31,736 nucleotides of DNA from a virus. The position numbers and the translations under genes are program-made. Positions 1 to 6,301 of the stretch are shown here, one piece after another. Each line of letters opens with the position of its first letter. Position 1 is the stretch's first letter. The notes below the pieces were generated by a model. That model saw only the letters and a program-made list of their open reading frames with translations, did no database searches and was not told the DNA's origin. Location: positions 1 to 31,736 of the IMG/VR virus record IMGVR_UViG_3300027487_000008. One strand, given 5' to 3'.

Positions 1-1178
1 GCGGAAAGATACACCTCCTGTTTGCACTTCGGGCAGACTTTTGACGGTGCCTCAGAACCGTCGGAATTGCGTGGCTTGCTGATGCCGTAATCGTCCGCAT
101 CGAGTGCCCCGTGCCGTTGCAGGTTGCCGCCAAAGTCCAGAATCAGACAGTCTGTTTTTCCGTCTGCAATCCGAAGGCCACGGCCCACAATTTGAGCGAA
201 CAAACCGGGTGACATTGTGGCCCTCAGGACGGCCACCGCATCAATCCCGGGCGCGTCAAATCCTGTTGTCAGCACGTCCACGTTGACACACCACCGCAGA
301 CTGCCGTTGCGGAAGTCGCTCAACACACGCTGACGTTCGATCGCGTGAGTCTCGCCTGTCACCAATCCAACCTCCTGCCCCGTCAGATCCCGCAGGGCAA
401 GTGCCACTTGCTCGGCATGACTCACACCGGCACAAAATACCAGAATGCTTTTGCGGTGCTCGCAGGCGATTGTCAACTCACAAACCGCTGCGTGAATGAT
501 TGCGTCCGTCGTAAATGCGGCTTCCATTTCCGCTGCCACGAACTCACCGCCACGGATCTTGACGCCCTGCAAATTCGCCTGGCTGTCTGCCGGATTGTTG
601 GTCAGTTTGGACAGGAAACCGGCCTCAATCAACGCTCCAGTTTTGGCCTCATAGCAAACGCCGCTGAACAACTTGCCGTCATCTGCCAACGATCCCTCAC
701 CCGTGCGGTATGGTGTGGCGGTCAGTCCCACGCAAAACAACCTGCGGTTGTGTCGCTGAAGTCCGTCGAGGAACTGCCGATACATGCTCCCGCCGTCGTC
801 GCTAATTAGGTGCGCTTCGTCGATCACCACCAGACCACGCTGCCCGAATTCCGCTGCGTCCCGATACACGCTCTGAATGCCGGCACATATCACTGTGCTG
901 TCGATGTCCCGCTCATTCAGTCCTGCAGAATTGATCCCGACCTTTAGCCCGGTCAGTCGCTGAATCTTGTCCGCGTTCTGCTGCAACAGTTCTTTGCGAT
1001 GTGCCACCACCAGTACCCGTTGCCCCCACTCAACTGCCTGCCGGATCAGCAACGCAATCACGATCGACTTGCCTGCTCCCGTCGGCAACACGATCAGCGG
1101 ATTCCCTCGTCCGTCGCTGATGTACTGCCATGCTGCCGCATTCGCTTCCGATTGATACCATCTCGCTTCCACCGTCAC
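1..1178 (-). CDS. SF2 DEAD/DEAH-type helicase, 3' end outside window
   Basis: This frame is open from a GTG at 1178 to the left edge, about 392 codons, so the C-terminus is missing. My translation shows the superfamily 2 motifs in order: Walker A PTGAGKS (residues 32-38), DEAH in VVIDEAHL, the SAT-type motif LTATPYRT, TTGFDAPG, and QIVGRGLR (motif VI). A CPKC pair near the edge suggests the start of a zinc ribbon. The layout is that of phage UvsW/RecG-like DNA helicases that remodel replication and recombination intermediates. The GTG start is chosen because GGGGAGGGGAA lies directly upstream and no earlier start fits. It follows the Sak4-like ATPase and DUF669 genes, which supports a replication and recombination role. 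A hairpin separates it from the DUF669 gene. Confidence 0.93.
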   Translation of the reverse strand, partial: MTVEARWYQSEANAAAWQYISDGRGNPLIVLPTGAGKSIVIALLIRQAVEWGQRVLVVAHRKELLQQNADKIQRLTGLKVGINSAGLNERDIDSTVICAGIQSVYRDAAEFGQRGLVVIDEAHLISDDGGSMYRQFLDGLQRHNRRLFCVGLTATPYRTGEGSLADDGKLFSGVCYEAKTGALIEAGFLSKLTNNPADSQANLQGVKIRGGEFVAAEMEAAFTTDAIIHAAVCELTIACEHRKSILVFCAGVSHAEQVALALRDLTGQEVGLVTGETHAIERQRVLSDFRNGSLRWCVNVDVLTTGFDAPGIDAVAVLRATMSPGLFAQIVGRGLRIADGKTDCLILDFGGNLQRHGALDADDYGISKPRNSDGSEAPSKVCPKCKQEVYLS

Positions 1179-1190
1179 TTCCCCTCCCCG

Positions 1191-1222
1191 CAAAACACCC
1201 GGCAGCGTTGACCGCTGCCGGG
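1191..1222 (-). terminator. hairpin between DUF669 gene and helicase, terminator or attenuator
   Basis: A perfect 10 bp stem (CCCGGCAGCG/CGCTGCCGGG, 1198-1207 with 1213-1222) has a 5-nt loop. On the minus strand it is followed by TGTTTTG. It sits just after the DUF669 stop and just before the helicase ribosome binding site. The short T tract suggests partial termination or mRNA processing rather than a full stop. Confidence 0.6.
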
Positions 1223-1247
1223 TCTCGAACACCTCAACACACAGCCA

Positions 1248-1712
1248 TCAGCCCCACGGATTTGCGGGATTGCTTGCGGTTGGTGCCGCGTAGGATGTCT
1301 GCGTCATCGGCTGATCGCTCAACCTCTTCGGGCTGTATCCTTTGACCTTGTTCGTCGGCTCGCCGTTGTACTCGCCGTGGGCGACTGTCACGGTCAACAG
1401 CCGATTGTGCAACTGCTGACTATCGGAGATGCTAGCCAACCCGACGGCGTCCATGATCGCCTTCAATCGCTGTTTAGCAATCTGCCCAGCCGTCCCTGCA
1501 TGACGGATGCAAAGATTGTCCCACAACTTCGCGCCGCTGAACTGTGGATGTCCCTGCACCTGCAGGACCAATTCCAGCATCGCGGCCCCGCCGGACTTCG
1601 GGATCTTCATTCCGCTCTCGACAATCACCGCTTGATAATCACCCTCAGGCAACAGCCGCCGTACAGGCTGCGCCTGCACGTTGTTCATGTCCAGATCACT
1701 GAGATTCGCCAT
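1248..1712 (-). CDS. DUF669 family protein, probable ssDNA-binding partner of the Sak4-like ATPase
   Basis: This protein of about 154 residues matches the DUF669 pattern: an N-terminal LPEGDYQAVIVESG strand region, a GAKLWDNLCI segment, a QRLKAIMDAVG helix, LHNRLLTVTV, and a C-terminal NKVKGYSP motif followed by a polar tail. DUF669 proteins are found beside Sak4-type recombinases and are thought to bind single-stranded DNA. The ATG at 1712 (MANLSDL) is preferred because AAAGGG precedes it. A GTG at 1721 in the same frame overlaps the ATPase stop as GTGA and is the alternative start. The polar tail ending in NPWG recalls the acidic or aromatic tips of SSB proteins, which is only suggestive. 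Confidence 0.85.
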   Translation of the reverse strand: MANLSDLDMNNVQAQPVRRLLPEGDYQAVIVESGMKIPKSGGAAMLELVLQVQGHPQFSGAKLWDNLCIRHAGTAGQIAKQRLKAIMDAVGLASISDSQQLHNRLLTVTVAHGEYNGEPTNKVKGYSPKRLSDQPMTQTSYAAPTASNPANPWG

Positions 1713-1717
1713 TGTTA

Positions 1718-2470
1718 TCACCCTTTCACTTCTGAAGAAACACCACTGATACAGTTCACATAATCAACCCACCTAAACCCAATCTCACCGCCTTCGATGT
1801 TCAGCCGATTTTTCGCCAACGCTGTTGGCGTTTCGGTACAGCGGATGTATCGCTCGCCGGCACCACTGGCAATCGTCCGCTCCTTGTTGAATCCCTGATC
1901 CTCCTTGCGGGTGTAGATTCGATAGCTTGCGAAAAACACCTCGTCACACCACTCCTGCAGCAGTGCTGATGCCGTCTCGTGTAGTGCAGGCTGAAACCTG
2001 TCGTATGAATCCGCGCCCGGATCTTGATGTCGCCGAATCGCACAATGTGCCAGCAGGATGATTCCCATCCCTTGCGTGCGCCGCAGCACGTCCAAATCAT
2101 CAATGACTTGATCCCACAACGCCATTGCTGACTTGTACCCCGCCCCATAGGGAATATCGCTGATGTGTTTTTTCGATGCTCGATCTGCCACATCCTGATG
2201 AATCAACGCCTCCAGCCAATCGACGGTGTCGATCGCCAATGACTTGAACCCGTGGTCAGGATTCGCGAACAGCCAACTCAGCGCACCCTTCACGTCTGCG
2301 TATGTCCGCAGATGCTGAGTCTTTGCCGTGTCGATGTCGTTCAACCCGTCCTCAAGATTCAGGAACAACACGTCCGGTGCCTGTGCCGCCCATGACGATT
2401 TGCCGATGCCGTGTGTGCCGTACAGCATCACACGTCTCGGCACCACCGTTTTACCCCTCGTAATCTTCAT
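1718..2470 (-). CDS. Sak4-like RecA-fold ATPase (phage single-strand annealing/recombination)
   Basis: The 250-residue protein has a RecA-core nucleotide-binding fold: Walker A GTHGIGKSS (residues 18-26), a FLNLEDGL segment, a Walker B-like LAIDTVD (D81), and a LLAHC strand. Length and motif order match the short ATPases annotated as phage nucleotide-binding proteins or Sak4. These promote annealing or recombination together with a single-strand binding protein. The next gene is DUF669, their usual partner. The start overlaps the previous stop as ATGA, so the two are translationally coupled. A RusA-like resolvase three genes upstream completes a recombination cluster. I did not see the features of a DnaB-type replicative helicase. 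Confidence 0.87.
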   Translation of the reverse strand: MKITRGKTVVPRRVMLYGTHGIGKSSWAAQAPDVLFLNLEDGLNDIDTAKTQHLRTYADVKGALSWLFANPDHGFKSLAIDTVDWLEALIHQDVADRASKKHISDIPYGAGYKSAMALWDQVIDDLDVLRRTQGMGIILLAHCAIRRHQDPGADSYDRFQPALHETASALLQEWCDEVFFASYRIYTRKEDQGFNKERTIASGAGERYIRCTETPTALAKNRLNIEGGEIGFRWVDYVNCISGVSSEVKG

Positions 2471-2706
2471 TCGTCGTTACTCCTCCCATCACCCATCAAA
2501 CCTGATTCGCCGACCGTCGGCCAATCTAATGGATCACTACTCAATCGCTCGCGATAGTCCGGATGAATCCGCCGCGGGATCGTCCACGGCATTTCACCAG
2601 GATCCCAACGGCCATGTGGTCCGTCGCGTCCGTATTCCCGCAGTTCGCGTTCCCTCGCTCCGTCCTGAACAGCCCCAAAAAACGGGGCAAAAATGTTCTC
2701 GCTCAT
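2467..2706 (-). CDS. small hypothetical phage protein
   Basis: This 79-residue polar protein is rich in Arg, Asp, Gly and Pro, with segments such as EREYGRDGPHGRWD... and WTIPRRIHPDYRERL. I do not recognise a family. It overlaps its upstream neighbour by ATGA and the ATPase downstream in the same way, so it is an operon member despite its short length. No membrane segment or cysteine cluster is visible. The link to recombination genes is by position only. Confidence 0.6.
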   Translation of the reverse strand: MSENIFAPFFGAVQDGARERELREYGRDGPHGRWDPGEMPWTIPRRIHPDYRERLSSDPLDWPTVGESGLMGDGRSNDE

Positions 2707-2897
2707 GCGTCCCTCGTAACCGTGAATCGCGTCGTGTTTGTCTGCGGTGTGATGATCTCAATCACCGTCCACCGATATCCTGTGAGTGCCAGCATATTGC
2801 GGACTGTGACCTCCACTCTGTAGCGGGCAGGCAGCCGATGGGATTCGCCGACAGCCAACGTTTTCAGCGTTGCCGCCATTCTCTCATCGCCGACCAT
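2703..2897 (-). CDS. small hypothetical beta-rich protein
   Basis: The protein is about 64 residues from the ATG at 2897 (MVGDERMAATL). That start is favoured because GGGAGGGCGCAT lies directly upstream; an internal ATG at 2879 is also possible. The chain alternates hydrophobic and polar residues (RVEVTVRN, YRWTVIEII, TRFTVTRD), consistent with a small beta barrel. Function is not recognised. It overlaps the end of the CsrA-like gene by 14 nt and the next gene by ATGA, so its expression should follow both. Confidence 0.6.
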   Translation of the reverse strand: MVGDERMAATLKTLAVGESHRLPARYRVEVTVRNMLALTGYRWTVIEIITPQTNTTRFTVTRDA

Positions 2898-3165
2898 ATG
2901 CGCCCTCCCGCAACTCTGACCGCAGAATGTGTGCGTCACGTGGTGCCACGATTGCCAGTCGTGCCTTGTCGTTGCGGATCTCCACCAGCGTAATCTGCAC
3001 CTGCACTCCGTTGCAGTCGATCACGACCGATTCGCCTGCCGCGCGTCCAATCACTAGGCGTGAATACCCCTCCGGCTTTTCTGGCAACAGGTTTTCGGGT
3101 GTTGCCTCCATGATGTCGGGTGCATCGTGCGGAAGTGCTGCGACCTGTGGTAGTTTGCGTTTCAT
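2884..3165 (-). CDS. CsrA/RsmA-like RNA-binding regulator with N-terminal extension
   Basis: Residues 36-87 align along the whole CsrA fold: LVIGRAAGESVVID corresponds to the LILTRKxGExixI strand, ITLVEIRNDKARLAI to the central strands, and APRDAHILRSEL to the APKEVxVHREEI end. R82 matches the RNA-contacting Arg44 of E. coli CsrA, and GES (44-46) is kept. CsrA dimers bind AnGGA motifs in mRNA leaders and block or alter translation. The first 35 residues are not part of the family and are Pro-rich. The start used is ATG 3165; an in-frame GTG at 3210 would overlap the resolvase gene. It lies among recombination and early genes, so it may act on phage or host mRNAs. Confidence 0.87.
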   Translation of the reverse strand: MKRKLPQVAALPHDAPDIMEATPENLLPEKPEGYSRLVIGRAAGESVVIDCNGVQVQITLVEIRNDKARLAIVAPRDAHILRSELREGAYGRR

Positions 3166-3191
3166 GTGTCCATATTCTTTCACTCTGAGGG

Positions 3192-3629
3192 TTATGTGCC
3201 TGAGGCACACTCGCGAATCCAGATGTCAGTTTGCGGCGTCACTGACCATCGTTTGCATACGAATGCCGATGCCACCTGTTTGTCATCGGCCCACACGCCG
3301 CAATCCGTCAATGCGTCGCAGACGGCTTTGCCAACGTTGTCCCAATCCGGTTTGCTATCATGTATTGCGCCCTGCAATTCAGCACGTTTTTTCTTGCTCC
3401 ACGATGCGGGCATTGCAAATCTACAATACACGTTTAGCTGCACAGGCCCCGTGATTGTTTTCCACCGTGGCGCCGCCTCAATAAACGCCGCTCTGATCGC
3501 GACCTTATATGCGTGCACTGGATGCGACTTTGGCAAATACAATCTGCCACGTCCTCCAATCGTGCTCACTCTGTGCCGCGGTTGTGCCACTGGCTCACCG
3601 GGCACAATGAAAAATAGATCAGTGCTCAA
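3192..3629 (-). CDS. rusA: RusA-like Holliday junction resolvase
   Basis: The 145-residue length is normal for RusA. The N-terminus FIVPGEPVAQPRHR and the KPDWDNVGKAVCDAL segment are the two signature blocks. D95 and D97, with D116 in VWADDKQV, sit at the spacing of the catalytic aspartates D70, D72 and D91 of E. coli RusA. The enzyme cuts four-way DNA junctions made during phage recombination or replication and clears branched DNA before packaging. It overlaps its upstream neighbour by 11 nt and is followed by the CsrA-like gene. Confidence 0.93.
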   Translation of the reverse strand: MSTDLFFIVPGEPVAQPRHRVSTIGGRGRLYLPKSHPVHAYKVAIRAAFIEAAPRWKTITGPVQLNVYCRFAMPASWSKKKRAELQGAIHDSKPDWDNVGKAVCDALTDCGVWADDKQVASAFVCKRWSVTPQTDIWIRECASGT

Positions 3630-4101
3630 AATCCGTCCTCCCGCTCTGTGTGTCTCTCAGGTAATGCGACCGTGGAACGCTCCACGCTGTCGGCTGTGCT
3701 CGCATGTCCCGTTGTTGCCGGACCTCGTCCGGCCATTCCCGTTGAATCTCCAGACACCGCTGCCGGATCTGCTCCGGTGTCGGGTCTGCTCCGCGTGGTC
3801 TCTGCGGGTCGGGATTGACGGCGTCTGCCGGTGCCCAGACCTGCCTGCCGTTCCGCAGCGTGACCACGTACGCCACTCCGCCGTTTTTCAACTCGATGAT
3901 CGTGGCAATCTTGCCAGCTTGCCACATGCCATCACCTTCAGCCACCAGCACACGCTCACCCAGTCTCCGGATTCGGTTTGATTTCTTTGGCACGTCCGTT
4001 GCCTTTCTGTTGGAATGGAAAACCACCGGCGAATCATTCGCCACGGGGATCAGCCGCCAGCGGACCTGATGCAGTGCTGCGGTGGTTGTTGTTGTGTTCA
4101 C
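3619..4101 (-). CDS. hypothetical protein with small beta-barrel (SH3/Tudor-like) centre
   Basis: The 160-residue protein starts at a GTG overlapping the previous stop as GTGA. Residues 45-95 (ERVLVAEGDGMWQAGKIATI then VVTLRNGRQVWAPADAV) alternate as a small SH3- or Tudor-like barrel. The C-terminal part (TPEQIRQRCLEIQREWPDEVRQQR) is a predicted helix that recurs in small phage proteins. No catalytic motif is visible. It sits between a winged-helix protein and RusA, so a DNA-related accessory role is possible, but I do not recognise it as a named family. Confidence 0.7.
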   Translation of the reverse strand: MNTTTTTAALHQVRWRLIPVANDSPVVFHSNRKATDVPKKSNRIRRLGERVLVAEGDGMWQAGKIATIIELKNGGVAYVVTLRNGRQVWAPADAVNPDPQRPRGADPTPEQIRQRCLEIQREWPDEVRQQRDMRAQPTAWSVPRSHYLRDTQSGRTDFEH

Positions 4102-4340
4102 TCATGCCGAAAAATCGCCCGCGCTCGCGGGCAGTAATACGATGTCGTTTTGCCCGGATCGCCCTGCCGCACGATCTCGCTGCCGAGTGCCTGCAGATCT
4201 TGCAGATCCCGCAGCAGCATCCGTGCTCCGGTGTACTGCAGACGCTCGACGCACTCGGTTTTCGTGCGTCGTCCAGAGCACAGGAACAACTCCAGATCGC
4301 GGAGTCTGATCAGGATTTGTAGGCGGTGTGGGTGTGTCAC
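4098..4340 (-). CDS. small winged-helix-like DNA-binding protein
   Basis: This 80-residue protein resembles the N-terminal helix-turn-helix of DeoR/WYL-type regulators: RLQILIRLRDLELFLCSGRRTKTE, then a recognition-helix-like segment, then LLRDLQDLQALG and a wing-like GDPGKTTSYYC. It is short enough to be only the DNA-binding domain. It overlaps both neighbours by ATGA or GTGA. A role as an early transcription regulator is inference. It could also be a structural wHTH of unknown target. Confidence 0.68.
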   Translation of the reverse strand: MTHPHRLQILIRLRDLELFLCSGRRTKTECVERLQYTGARMLLRDLQDLQALGSEIVRQGDPGKTTSYYCPRARAIFRHE

Positions 4341-4909
4341 TGTCGCGCCTCCAGAATCATGCTGATCGCAATCCGAAATCCCTCACGCTCGCCACGCTGT
4401 TCCGCCTGCAGGTTCGCCGTCACCTTGTTGTGTGACTCCTGCAGCGTCCGCAGTTGTCGGTGTGACTCAGCAGCGTAGCCCCGCAATTCGGCCTGCAGCC
4501 GCTCGACCTCGGCCTGCAGCCGCTCGTTCTCGGACCGCAATTGCTGCGCCGCAGTGAACTCGCTTTGCCATTCAGCCTGCAGTCGTGCAATCTCAGCTGA
4601 CTGGTTGCTGATTGTGGCGTTCGCCGTTTTCAGTTTCTCTCCCAACTCGTAAATAATCCGCCCCGGATCGTCACTGACGCCACCTGCAACCGCCGTTGTG
4701 CTTTCCGTTTCTGCTGGCCGGCTGACTGGCAGCAGCCCGACGAACGCCACCAGATCCAAATTGCTTTCTTTAGCGCTGAATCTGCCGTCGTCGCCGACGT
4801 GGTACATGCCATCTGTCCACCGCTGCCCGGCCACTGGCTCGCATTGTGTAATAACAAGCCGCTGCCCCAGCCGATTCCGCCAGATTCCCTCACAAATTTG
4901 CACACTCAC
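4337..4909 (-). CDS. coiled-coil protein with small N-terminal domain
   Basis: The 190-residue protein starts at GTG 4909. An N-terminal part of about 70 residues (ICEGIWRNRLGQRLVITQ, YHVGDDGRFSAKE, LDLVAFVGLLP) looks like a compact beta domain. From about residue 90 to 170 it is a coiled coil with clear heptads (SAEIARLQAEW, RSENERLQAEVERLQAELRG). I do not recognise the family. It follows two tiny membrane proteins with GTGA overlap. No transmembrane helix is seen in this gene itself. Confidence 0.75.
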   Translation of the reverse strand: MSVQICEGIWRNRLGQRLVITQCEPVAGQRWTDGMYHVGDDGRFSAKESNLDLVAFVGLLPVSRPAETESTTAVAGGVSDDPGRIIYELGEKLKTANATISNQSAEIARLQAEWQSEFTAAQQLRSENERLQAEVERLQAELRGYAAESHRQLRTLQESHNKVTANLQAEQRGEREGFRIAISMILEARQ

Positions 4910-5103
4910 AGCCCACGCCCTCCGTTATCCCCTCGCACCCGTCGCACCTGCTGCTTTGGTCGACCACCGACCACCAGCCGCGCGAACAAATCCAGCCCAA
5001 ACATAATCAGAATCAGCCCCGCCACGCCCGCGAAACAACCGCACACGAACCCAAATTGCACGTCATGATTCCACAGGGCTGACCATTTCTCAACGTTGCT
5101 CAC
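4906..5103 (-). CDS. small single-pass membrane protein, holin-like candidate
   Basis: The 65-residue protein has a polar N-terminus of about 16 residues, one long hydrophobic segment (about 17-45, GFVCGCFAGVAGLILIMFGL and beyond), and a basic C-terminus (RPKQQVRRVRG). That layout is seen in small holins and other phage membrane effectors, but it is not diagnostic, and no endolysin is adjacent. The start is GTG 5103 overlapping the stop of the preceding 25-residue membrane peptide as GTGA. The two are therefore translated together. Confidence 0.7.
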   Translation of the reverse strand: MSNVEKWSALWNHDVQFGFVCGCFAGVAGLILIMFGLDLFARLVVGGRPKQQVRRVRGDNGGRGL

Positions 5104-5177
5104 AGTCCGTCCTCCATCTGAATTGCCACGAGCATAGCCACGATTGCCGCCACGACTGCTGCGATGATGTCCTGCAT
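5100..5177 (-). CDS. tiny 25-residue transmembrane peptide
   Basis: A 25-codon ORF (MQDIIAAVVAAIVAMLVA then a short polar end) is read from ATG 5177 with GAGGG seven bases upstream. It begins one base after the previous stop and ends in a GTGA overlap with the next membrane protein. The peptide is almost wholly one Ala/Val/Ile-rich membrane helix with acidic residues at both ends. The tight coupling and good ribosome site argue that it is translated. It may partner with the following membrane protein. Function is unknown. Confidence 0.62.
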   Translation of the reverse strand: MQDIIAAVVAAIVAMLVAIQMEDGL

Positions 5178-5178
5178 G

Positions 5179-5538
5179 TCACTTGCCCTCCCGCAATCGC
5201 ACGCACTTCAGCGCGTCGTCAGCCTGCGTGTATCGCTCGTCGTCTGCCTGTGCCAGATCGCCGGTCAGAATGCCCAGCATCCCCACAATCGGATACCAGC
5301 CCTCGCACGGTGGACATGCTGCCGCCAACTCCGGCGTCATGTGCTCTCCCCGATGCTCGTCCGCCCACACCTGCAGGACGTCGCGGTCCGTCCACTCCTC
5401 GCTGATCACCTGCACCATCGGCTGCGTCTCGTGCTGCTTGCACTCCACCGCCCATCGCTCTGCCTGCGCCCAAACTGGCGTCCACGGACTGATGATCTCA
5501 CGACTGCCGATATTTCGCACCGCGTACACTGTCAACAT
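5179..5538 (-). CDS. hypothetical early protein
   Basis: The 119-residue protein starts at ATG 5538 (MLTVYAVRNIG) behind the leader GAGGGAACGAACG. It starts with a short beta segment and contains WTPVWAQAERWAVECKQ and a CPPCEGWYP motif, with an acidic Asp-rich C-terminus. The pattern VYAVR...REIISPWTP..A..W resembles the small phage proteins that follow repeated leaders here, but I do not recognise a family. It is preceded by a G/C-rich hairpin and is one of at least four genes sharing that leader type. Confidence 0.68.
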   Translation of the reverse strand: MLTVYAVRNIGSREIISPWTPVWAQAERWAVECKQHETQPMVQVISEEWTDRDVLQVWADEHRGEHMTPELAAACPPCEGWYPIVGMLGILTGDLAQADDERYTQADDALKCVRLREGK

Positions 5539-5569
5539 CGTTCGTTCCCTCACTCAATCGCCTCAGAAT

Positions 5570-5594
5570 CCCCCGCCGCACTGTGCAGCGGGGG
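5570..5594 (-). terminator. intergenic hairpin, copy of a repeated leader element
   Basis: A 7 bp CCCCCGC/GCGGGGG stem closes an inner GCA/TGC pairing. It lies between the stop at 5609 and the start at 5538. The flanks ACACCTTCCCCC and CGGGGGATT are shared with the hairpin at 5896-5920. There is no T tract on the minus strand, so it is more likely an mRNA-stability or processing structure than a full terminator. Confidence 0.6.
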
Positions 5595-5608
5595 AAGGTG
5601 TCACCCGA

Positions 5609-5857
5609 TCAGCCAGCATCCGGTGTGCGGTCCAGCCAGTAGCCGCTGATGGTCCGGCCGGTCTGATCCCACGCAATCACTCGGTAGCCGCCACCGCTGC
5701 CGCCGTATGGCTTCATGCCGGACTGGTAGGATGCAGTCAGGCTCTTGGCGACCTTGCGGGCAGCCTGCAGGCTCCGGCAGATTCGTGCGACTCGCACGTT
5801 GTCGCCGCTACCGTATGTGCCATGCGTTGGTACCACTGCGTATGTTGCTGTGCTCAT
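5609..5857 (-). CDS. small hypothetical early protein, Gly/Tyr-rich
   Basis: The 82-residue protein begins at ATG 5857 behind GAGGGAACGAGATC. It has a beta-rich start (TYAVVPTHGTYGSGD), an Arg/Ala helix (RICRSLQAARKVAKSL) and a GGSGGGYRVIAW strand. It is soluble, with no cysteine cluster. I do not recognise a family. Each side carries the repeated hairpin element, so this gene is a cassette with its own leader. Confidence 0.68.
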   Translation of the reverse strand: MSTATYAVVPTHGTYGSGDNVRVARICRSLQAARKVAKSLTASYQSGMKPYGGSGGGYRVIAWDQTGRTISGYWLDRTPDAG

Positions 5858-5895
5858 GATCTCGTTCCCTCAATCTCGCGTGTCTCGGAAGAAAT

Positions 5896-5920
5896 CCCCC
5901 GTCAGCCAGTCTGACGGGGG
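5896..5920 (-). terminator. intergenic hairpin, copy of a repeated leader element
   Basis: A perfect 10 bp stem (CCCCCGTCAG/CTGACGGGGG) with a 5-nt CCAGT loop sits between the stop at 5934 and the start at 5857. It is followed by the leader GAGATTGAGGGAACGAG. It shares flanks with the copy at 5570-5594 and the CAGCCAGT loop region with the copy at 11254-11276. It lacks a T tract on the minus strand. Confidence 0.62.
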
Positions 5921-5933
5921 AAGGTGTTATGAA

Positions 5934-6170
5934 TCAGCAACGCTCGACACTGCACAGCGCTTTCGCTCCGGCGTCGTTTGTTGCGTCCGCCTCATTCTCC
6001 CAGATCAGCAGTCGGCCATGCTCCCACTCACCTGTCACCAGCTCGTTCGCGTCGTATCCATAGGCAGCCAGCAGCACCTCAGCGTGGATGGCAGCCTCGG
6101 TGTCGTTTTTCATTGTGCCCAGCAGTTCGGTTTCGTTGCCGGAAGTAAATCGGATGGTGTATTCGCTCAT
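5934..6170 (-). CDS. small hypothetical early protein
   Basis: This 78-residue acidic protein is read from ATG 6170 (MSEYTIRFTSGNE). The start is chosen because GAGGGAACGAACA lies just upstream; a TTG 15 bases earlier is in frame but would consume that site. The protein has a beta start, an Ala-rich helix (TEAAIHAEVLLAAYGY) and a WEHGRLLIWE strand. It is the first gene after the sigma70-like promoter at 6236-6264. Family not recognised. Confidence 0.7.
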   Translation of the reverse strand: MSEYTIRFTSGNETELLGTMKNDTEAAIHAEVLLAAYGYDANELVTGEWEHGRLLIWENEADATNDAGAKALCSVERC

Positions 6171-6208
6171 TGTTCGTTCCCTCAATCTCGTTTGTCGTTG
6201 TCCCGCGT

Positions 6209-6223
6209 GTCACACTGCGTGAC
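6209..6223. promoter_or_regulatory. inverted repeat near transcription start, possible operator
   Basis: GTCAC-ACTGC-GTGAC is a 5 bp inverted repeat with a 5-nt spacer. It lies just downstream of the expected start site of the promoter at 6236-6264. Further TGTGAC/GTCACA half-sites lie between the -10 and -35. This arrangement suits a repressor, but no binding protein is known. Confidence 0.35.
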
Positions 6224-6235
6224 TCGCATGGTGGG

Positions 6236-6264
6236 ATAGTACGTCTATCGTCACATTGTGTCAA
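6236..6264 (-). promoter_or_regulatory. sigma70-like promoter
   Basis: On the minus strand TTGACA (6264-6259) is followed after exactly 17 bases by TACTAT (6241-6236). This is close to the sigma70 consensus. It lies in a 131-base gap between the methyltransferase stop and the gene starting at 6170, so it should drive the small early genes to its left. A weak CAGAA/TTCTG inverted repeat lies upstream at 6284-6298. Confidence 0.8.
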
Positions 6265-6301
6265 TACCTTGAACAAAGATTTTCAGAAAATAATTCTGGA
6301 T

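Noticed and set aside
4098-4340. Winged-helix protein as the CI-type lysogeny repressor
   Set aside because: It is only a single small domain inside a co-directional early operon, with no divergent promoter and no integrase in the window.
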